From assembly GCF_000340215.1 (NCBI RefSeq), contig NW_006921538.1, positions 1,116,001 to 1,180,000 of the forward strand: a DNA stretch of 64,000 nt, read 5' to 3'. A model generated the notes under the pieces. The model did not search any database. It was not told where the DNA came from and saw nothing but the letters and a program-made list of their open reading frames with translations. The translations under genes were made by a program, and so were the position numbers. The first letter of the stretch is position 1; every line of letters starts with the position of its first letter. Source of the stretch: Pseudocercospora fijiensis CIRAD86. Lineage: Eukaryota; Ascomycota; Dothideomycetes; Mycosphaerellales; Mycosphaerellaceae. Positions 58,100-64,000 of the stretch are shown piece by piece.

Positions 58100-61000
58100 A
58101 TCTTGTCTAATAGGATCGTCGCGATCTAGAAATTCTAGCAAATCTAATCGTAGTTGGAATTTTATTCTTTACTATCCGACTCGTATATCGAGTCGGGCTC
58201 GAGTCGTCGTAGGTACTAGTACTACCCTTTAAATTATATTTTCTATCGGATCTGTATATTATGCAATTGTTGCTTCTACTAACATCTAACGTTTGTACGT
58301 ATATTCGGGTAACTACCGGCATTTGTATACGTCTACTACGTATACTAAGTTAGTACCGACTTAGCGACCGACTCGTATAGTATTAATAGATTTCGTTATA
58401 TTATATAGGGTATCTATTTATTACGGTTAATAAGAATGTATTCTATTCGTCCTCTACGGCTATATTAAAGCGATATACCTCTACCTTTTTTCGTTTGTTT
58501 CCTTTCGACTTCTTCTTCTCTTTTACTATATATCTCCTAATTCTTCGATCCTACGTCTCCTCGTTAAATGCTATCTCCTTAACTTTACCGCCGTCCGCCT
58601 CTATATCCGCCTACTATATCTACTCCCCCTCTTCTAGCCCTAATATATTCCTAACGCGATTACTTACCGCCGCGAATAAAGTCTTATCTATTACATAAGA
58701 CTAGTTAGAATACCTGCTATTCGTATAGTAATTAGCGCGCAATCCTTTCCCTATTGTTATTACCGCGGTATATTTATATCTTTTATATTAATTGTCTTCG
58801 GTTCTATTATATTCTATTGTCTCGGTTGCACTTATACCGTTACCTCCCCGTACCGAAGCAAACGGATTAGCAGCCTCCGTCGGCTCCTAATCTATCGCTT
58901 AGAAACTACTCTATAGTATAGGTAGTCTAATATCGTTTTTCTTAGGTAGGGCCTCCGCCTCTACTAACTTATCTATCGCATTATCGCCGGCTTTGAGTTA
59001 TTTACTTAATTATTGCCCGGCAGACGCTTTAGAACCTGTCGATTATGTTAGTAGGTAAGAGGAATATAGCGCTCGTAGACTACTCTTACTATAGCGCTCG
59101 ATCGATCCGCCTTTATCGTCGGAATCCGAAACGACGTCGATTGCTATAAGTGTATTAATATCGTTACGTACGCTCTCGAAGTTATTTATTAATAATTTAG
59201 GGGTATCCTATACTCTACCTATATACCGTGCGTATATCTTCTACGCTTTCGACAACCGAAGGTTACGAGCAGCTTAATCCGTTGCATTCTACGCAGTTAT
59301 CCGATCTAGGAACGGCTAGTATATTAACTTATAATTTAAGGCTAGCTAGATCGCTTTACCTCTAACTTTAGTTAAATACGACTCTATCGACTATCTAGTT
59401 AGTATTCTGCTAAGTACCGTAGCGGTAGACGGTATTGTAAAAGGGGTAACTTTGTAGTAGTACTATTTAATATATGTCTTCTAGCCTCGTCGATCCTACC
59501 GGAGTAGTATACCCGCTAGACATTTGTATATAAGCTTACTAAGGTAGCGCGTAGTATATGTCGACTGTTAGCTATTATCTAGTAACTATACTATTTTAGA
59601 GAGGGTCTTACTAGTTTCTCGTCGTAGTACTCGAAGATTTAGTTATCGAGTATCCTCTTAGCGTATACTATCCTTTTTAGAGTATCGGTTATTGCGATCG
59701 GTGCTTAGCTTATTAAGGTTAATCGGATATAGGCGTTAATATAGCCTCGCTCCTTTCGTATAGCTTCTCGTAACTATTCTAATATTAGTCTCGATGCTAT
59801 TATATCGGGATCTCTACCGACTACTTAGATTACGTCTCTCGACGGTATATAGCTATCCGGCTATAGCACTATTGTACGTAAAGCTAGTAATCGATCGTAG
59901 TTTTTACTATGTGCCTCCTTAATTGTTTCGTCTACCTATACTAGGGTTTAAGTAGTAGGAAATATCGTCTTATATCCTCTAGCCCTAGTTAACGTAATAG
60001 CGAATAGTTTACGACGCGTCTCGTTATATAAGATTTGCTCCTTTGCTTTAAGTAAGCCCTTCTTTCGATTTAAACGTTCTTTACTAGATGTTATTAAGCC
60101 TTTGTCTCGCTTCTTACGTCGTTTTAATAGCTTTGTATCGTCGCTCCGATCCGCCCTATCGTCGCCGTACTTCTGTTTTAGCCTTGCTAGATCTTTGCTA
60201 TTCCTGCCTAGACCCCGCAGTAGTCCGGGTTAGGTTGGTTTGGTTTGCCAAGCCGAAATTCTAGTTTGGTTTGGTTTAGTTTGCTAAGTAACCGGTGCAC
60301 GGACCGGTTTGCCGGCTACGTGCCGGCTACGGACAAAAACCTATCCTAAAACACGTCTAAATAGCCCGAAACACAGATGCAATCGTGTAGCGTATACAAT
60401 ACAGGGCCCCTATCGCGTCCGGGACTGAATCCGAGGTCGTCGCATATCGTCGTATATCGTCGCAGTTTAGTCGGATTTTCTCGGAAACTAGCTCAGACTA
60501 GCGGGGTAAAAAACCAAACCGGAACCAAACCGGAGGGGTACCGCTAAGAAACCAAACTATATACGTTCTATAGTTCGCAAACCGAACCACTACGGGGTCT
60601 ATAAATCCTGCCCTTATACTAGTTACGTTAGTCCTCTATCGCCGTGCTCTAGTATACGTTACCTTTATAAATTTCGATCTAATGCTAGTCGCTACGTATA
60701 AACTAGTCTCCTCCCTGTTTTCTTCTTCGAATCTAGTATCCCTATCCGATTCTATTAAGTCGGATAACGATTAAGTTCTATATTTATCTTCTTCGTAGTT
60801 GCGACCTATTCTAAGTGTACTATAACGAGTAGTAGTATTATTACGAATCTAACGTAGTATATATTAGACTATACGCGTCTTCGTGCTTGTTTACCCTACG
60901 AAAAGGGGGGCATTTAATTGCGGTTTTATCCTCTGCTCCTATATAGACTACCCGAGTCGCCGTCTATAATCGCTTATTAGTTCTATCGGATATGCCCCGC

Positions 61001-63030
61001 TAACGCTAAAGCATAATCGTAGCCTATAGACTGTTCGCTATTTTCGTACCTCGTCGACGCTAGCCCGATTCGGTCGCGAGTCGGATTTAGGAACTATTAA
61101 TCTAGCGCTATTATTAGTCTAGCGGTAATTATTGCAGTCTAGGCCGACGGTATATAGCAACACTATCGACATTGCACTAAAGCAATCGGCGTATTTAGAC
61201 TATTTATTCCTCGCTCGGTCGCTACTACGGTATATATAGATATATATTCTTTATCGGTAAATCAATCGGCGTTAGCTAATCCGCTAGGTCGAATATATAC
61301 CTTCGAAGCCGCCTCGTAGTATCGCGGGTTAGTCGGAACTATCTCTATCGGCGTATTTAGCTAATTCGAGGTTAATAATACCGTAGAGGCCCTATACTCG
61401 ACAGATACAATTCGAAATAGATTAGCTAGAGGCATGCAATCTACCCTAGCCTAACGACTACTAGTCGTAGCCGATTTAGCCTTTCCTTAATTATCGCGCT
61501 ACCCCGAGTCCGCTATCGCTATAGCGCGATTAGGGTGCTTAAATATAGGCCGAGATTAAATAGATAAAGGAAGAGATCGCGGCGCTTAAGACTGCTATAC
61601 GTAATTTACTATATATTAGTATATATCTAAGATCAAAGCGTAGTGCTTATCGTAGCCGGGGCATCTTGCCTTCCGTTTAATAAATAGATTAGTGCCTATT
61701 ACTATTAGAGTAGGACTTCTATATCGGACTTAGTAAAATTAATTATTTATCTTACTCTTCTGCGTTTATATTTACGCTCGTTCTACCTCCTTAATTTGCC
61801 TATAGATTGCAAATCGTAGCTATAGGCCTCTGCCTAATATATCGGATAGACTAGCCCTCTACTATCGCTCGTTGTTAATTCGAACGTGTCTATATTAGTC
61901 GCTTATCTAATGCAAGGCGTCGACTCCGGCTTCGAAACTATAATCTACCCGTAGTATCTTAACTAATCGTTCGAGGTCTATATTATCGACCCCTACTAAC
62001 GCGCAGTCTTTAACTGTAGGCTAGCGATAATCGAGTTTATATAGTCGATATATAGGTTTTACCTTCCTGTTCTACTTTTGCACTATAACTATACTCTGCT
62101 ATATATTATTTAGTACGCGGTACGGCGGCACCGCTCTAGATCCTTCTAGTATCGCTAGTCTAGTATCCGTAGATATAGCAATTTCCGCGCAATCGCTAGT
62201 ATCGCCGACTCTACGCGTTATTACGCGCACCGTTTTTCGTCTCGTCTGTCGGCGATAATTAGAACAAATCTTATATACTAGGCACCTAAACGCAGTCTGT
62301 CCCTCTACTGTACGGATCTGCCTTACTGCCTTAGGGAACTCTTCTTCGTATTTCTCGTCTATTAATACTAGGTCGTATAGGTAACCTTGCGTCCTTCGGC
62401 GTTCCGGCAATAATAGTAATCGGAACGTGCTACTAATTAGTCTAATCTAACTAGACTCCTAAATTAACCTCTCGACGCTAGCGTAAAATGCGTAGTACGT
62501 CGACGGCGATAGGCTAAGGCCGCGGGTAATACCGCCTATTAAATATTAATCGCGAGGTAGTTAAGTACGTAGTATTCTCGAAGGCGGTAGTTGTATATAT
62601 AGCGTAGTAGAAAGCCGACGTTAGTTAGTAGTAGAAACTAGAACTACTCTAGTCGCGGGGTTTGCTAATAGAACTATCTAGATTAGGCCGACTCGGGCCC
62701 TAATTCGGTGTCGAATCGGGTGCTAAGCCTACTAGACAACTTCTATATCCTCTATTACTAACTTCGGTAGCGGGTTCGGCAAATTACGTTATCTATTATC
62801 TCGCTTCTTAACCTTACGCCTAGTGTATTATATTGCTACGGATTTATATACGGTCGTTCGTTCGGCCTCCTACTTAGACTACTACTCTAGTATACGATCT
62901 ATAGAATATTTCGATCGGTTTATACCTTTGTTTGCTACTCGTTGTAGCTAAATACATACCTTTTCGCCGCCGATAGAGTTAGTAGTATCTACAGAAAACA
63001 TGCTATCTTAATCGTTAGCTCGAACTATCT
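58100..63030 (-). mobile_element. long RIP-degraded minus-strand coding ruin, unassigned
   Basis: Reading minus-strand frames from about 63022 down to 58100, with TAG/TAA treated as mutated Gln/Trp codons, gives protein-like sequence for about 1,500 codons, interrupted by a MITE at 60.2–60.6 kb. Landmarks are the intact open piece at 62099–62410 (YLYDLVLIDEKYEEEFPKAV, RTVEGQTAFRCLVYKI), VKDCALVGVDNIDLERLVKI near 61.97 kb, a Lys/Arg-rich stretch near 60.1 kb (KLLKRRKKRDKGLITSSKER), and DKTLFAAVSNRVRNILGLEE near 58.65 kb. No reverse transcriptase, DDE, helicase or tyrosine-recombinase motif was recognised. It is probably a large transposon protein; the class is open. Confidence 0.4.
60211..60599. 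mobile_element. short non-autonomous inverted-repeat element (MITE), not RIP-mutated
   Basis: The ends are complementary: it begins GACCCCGCAGTAGTCCGG and ends CCGAACCACTACGGGGTC. Subterminal GGTTTGGTTTG tracts at the left mirror CCAAACCGGAACCAAACCGG at the right. TA lies immediately outside both ends (60209–60210, 60600–60601), fitting a Tc1/mariner-type TA duplication. Alternatively, imperfect flanks ATTCCTGCC/AATCCTGCC suggest a 9-bp duplication. CpA and TpG are plentiful, unlike the surrounding repeat. At about 390 bp it is too short to code for a transposase. Confidence 0.75.
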
Positions 63031-63737
63031 ATATGCCCTGCTCTCGGGTCCTAAGACTAACCGCCTTACTAGCCTATACCCTCGTACTATAGCGGGTCTA
63101 GTCTACTCGCTATCGTATAATAATTGTTAGTTACTATAAGGATATAGGTCGGTTAACTTGGCTACATTACGTAGCTTATTAGTACTCGCGTCCCGCGCTA
63201 GCGATCGCAGTCGCAACTCTGCTATAGATAGGCTTATATTTATATTACTAACTTTCGATTGCTTGTTATATAGTACTATGTTTACTACGACTTGTTAGTC
63301 CTATATCTAGAACCGTCTATCGTATAGGGGTTTATACTACAACGATTATCTATAGCCTTATTACTTCAGTTACTAGTTGCGTAATTAAACTATTATATAC
63401 CTAAGCGCTAGATGCCTTACTTCGTCGATTTATTAGCTAGTTAGGCCCGACTCGCTAACCGCCCTAGTTACGAGGCAGGCACTTAAGGTCGTTACCTTTC
63501 CTAATTACTGCCTTCTTTAACATTTACTGTTAACTTGCACTAATACACCTATTCTACGTATATATATACCTTCACCCTCCCTATCGTACTTATAGTATAT
63601 TATTTCCTTCGCTAATGCCCTATTCTAACTTGTATACAGGCCGTACTATATAACTTAGCCGTCGTGCTCGACTAGCGTTAAGCTAGTATATACAGACACT
63701 TATTGTACTTATTGTATAACGCAACTCTAACGGCTCG

Positions 63738-63799
63738 CGTTAGGGTCGGCGGGTATAAGTAGCTCTCCGCTCCTATTCTTACCTCCGCCGACCCTAACG
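63738..63799. repeat. perfect 15-bp inverted repeat with 32-nt loop
   Basis: CGTTAGGGTCGGCGG at 63738–63752 is the exact complement of 63785–63799. It lies upstream of the long minus-strand coding ruin, so it could be a hairpin or terminal structure of that element. Confidence 0.8.
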
Positions 63800-64000
63800 T
63801 ATAGCGAATTTTACTACCTCTATTAGTTTCTCTACTACTTTCGGATAGTATACGTCGTTGTCGATCTATAGTCTCTAACCTATACTATATAAGTATTACT
63901 AATTAGTATAACCTGTTATATACTAATACTATATACTAGTTACAAACTCGTCGCCTACTACCTTTACCGAGATAGTAGTCTCTACGAATGTCGAGGACTA

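Larger units (their letters stand above)
34774..64000. other. 29-kb RIP-degraded repeat block without intact genes
   Basis: From the UTP13 stop to the window end, the sequence is TpA-rich and poor in CpA and TpG but mostly keeps CpG, the expected footprint of repeat-induced point mutation. Open frames longer than 70 codons are nearly absent. The few present are remnants of transposon coding sequence. Individual elements that could be recognised are listed separately; 34.8–37.9 kb, 46.7–51.2 kb and 63.0–64.0 kb are mostly unassigned repeat DNA. Confidence 0.85.

Noticed and set aside
58100..63030. Starship captain (DUF3435 tyrosine recombinase) or DUF3723 cargo
   Set aside because: I looked for the R…H-x-x-R…Y layout and the known sequence blocks in the decoded frames and found none; the family is left open.
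34774..64000. CRISPR-like or tandem satellite/centromeric array
   Set aside because: No regularly spaced direct repeats were seen. The low-complexity look comes from TpA enrichment and scattered microsatellites.

Overview
The window reads as nuclear DNA of a filamentous ascomycete (Pezizomycotina; Dothideomycetes is my best inference). The evidence is many short GT–AG introns of 50–130 bp with CTGAC/CTAAC-like branch sites, two Zn2Cys6 regulators, fungal forms of ARO3, PAM17, PRE1 and UTP13, and long tracts that look mutated by repeat-induced point mutation (RIP: loss of CpA/TpG, excess TpA, retained CpG). No bacterial or organellar genes were seen. All gene models come from reading the sequence by eye. 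Exon boundaries were chosen from splice signals and reading-frame arithmetic.

Region 1 (1–22.4 kb) is a gene-rich block. In order it holds: a RING-like protein; ARO3-type DAHP synthase (shikimate entry); a second RING-H2-like protein; a 2-oxoglutarate/Fe(II) oxygenase; a WAR1/LEU3-like Zn2Cys6 regulator divergent from an AtuA/DUF4387 protein (together perhaps a small catabolic locus); a broken RING-H2 gene; an unassigned small gene; an F-box protein; PAM17 (mitochondrial import motor); a zinc alcohol dehydrogenase; an AflR-like Zn2Cys6 regulator with two internal duplications; a weak unassigned open frame; and a small glycine/glutamine-rich stress-type protein.

Region 2 (22.4–25.5 kb) is an island of RIP-degraded transposons: an unassigned plus-strand element, a 12-bp-arm GC palindrome, and a decayed piggyBac-type transposase on the minus strand.

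Region 3 (25.9–34.77 kb) is gene-rich again: a ZNG1/CobW-type zinc chaperone GTPase, a small unknown protein, a BTB-like protein with an Arg/Gly-rich tail, proteasome β4 (PRE1, whose start codon appears to be split by an intron), and UTP13 (U3 snoRNP, ribosome biogenesis), divergent from PRE1. UTP13 runs straight into repeat DNA at its stop codon.

Region 4 (34.77–64 kb) is about 29 kb of RIP-degraded repeats with no intact gene. Reading through the stop codons that RIP creates, I recognise: a Ty1/copia element split by a nested Ty3/gypsy element with two matching ~166-bp LTRs; a Tad1-like LINE on the minus strand with an unusual CpG-poor composition; a gypsy gag–protease fragment; and a long minus-strand coding ruin I cannot assign, interrupted by a ~390-bp MITE that is not RIP-mutated. 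The layout is a compartmentalised genome: housekeeping genes in intact blocks, separated by silenced transposon graveyards.
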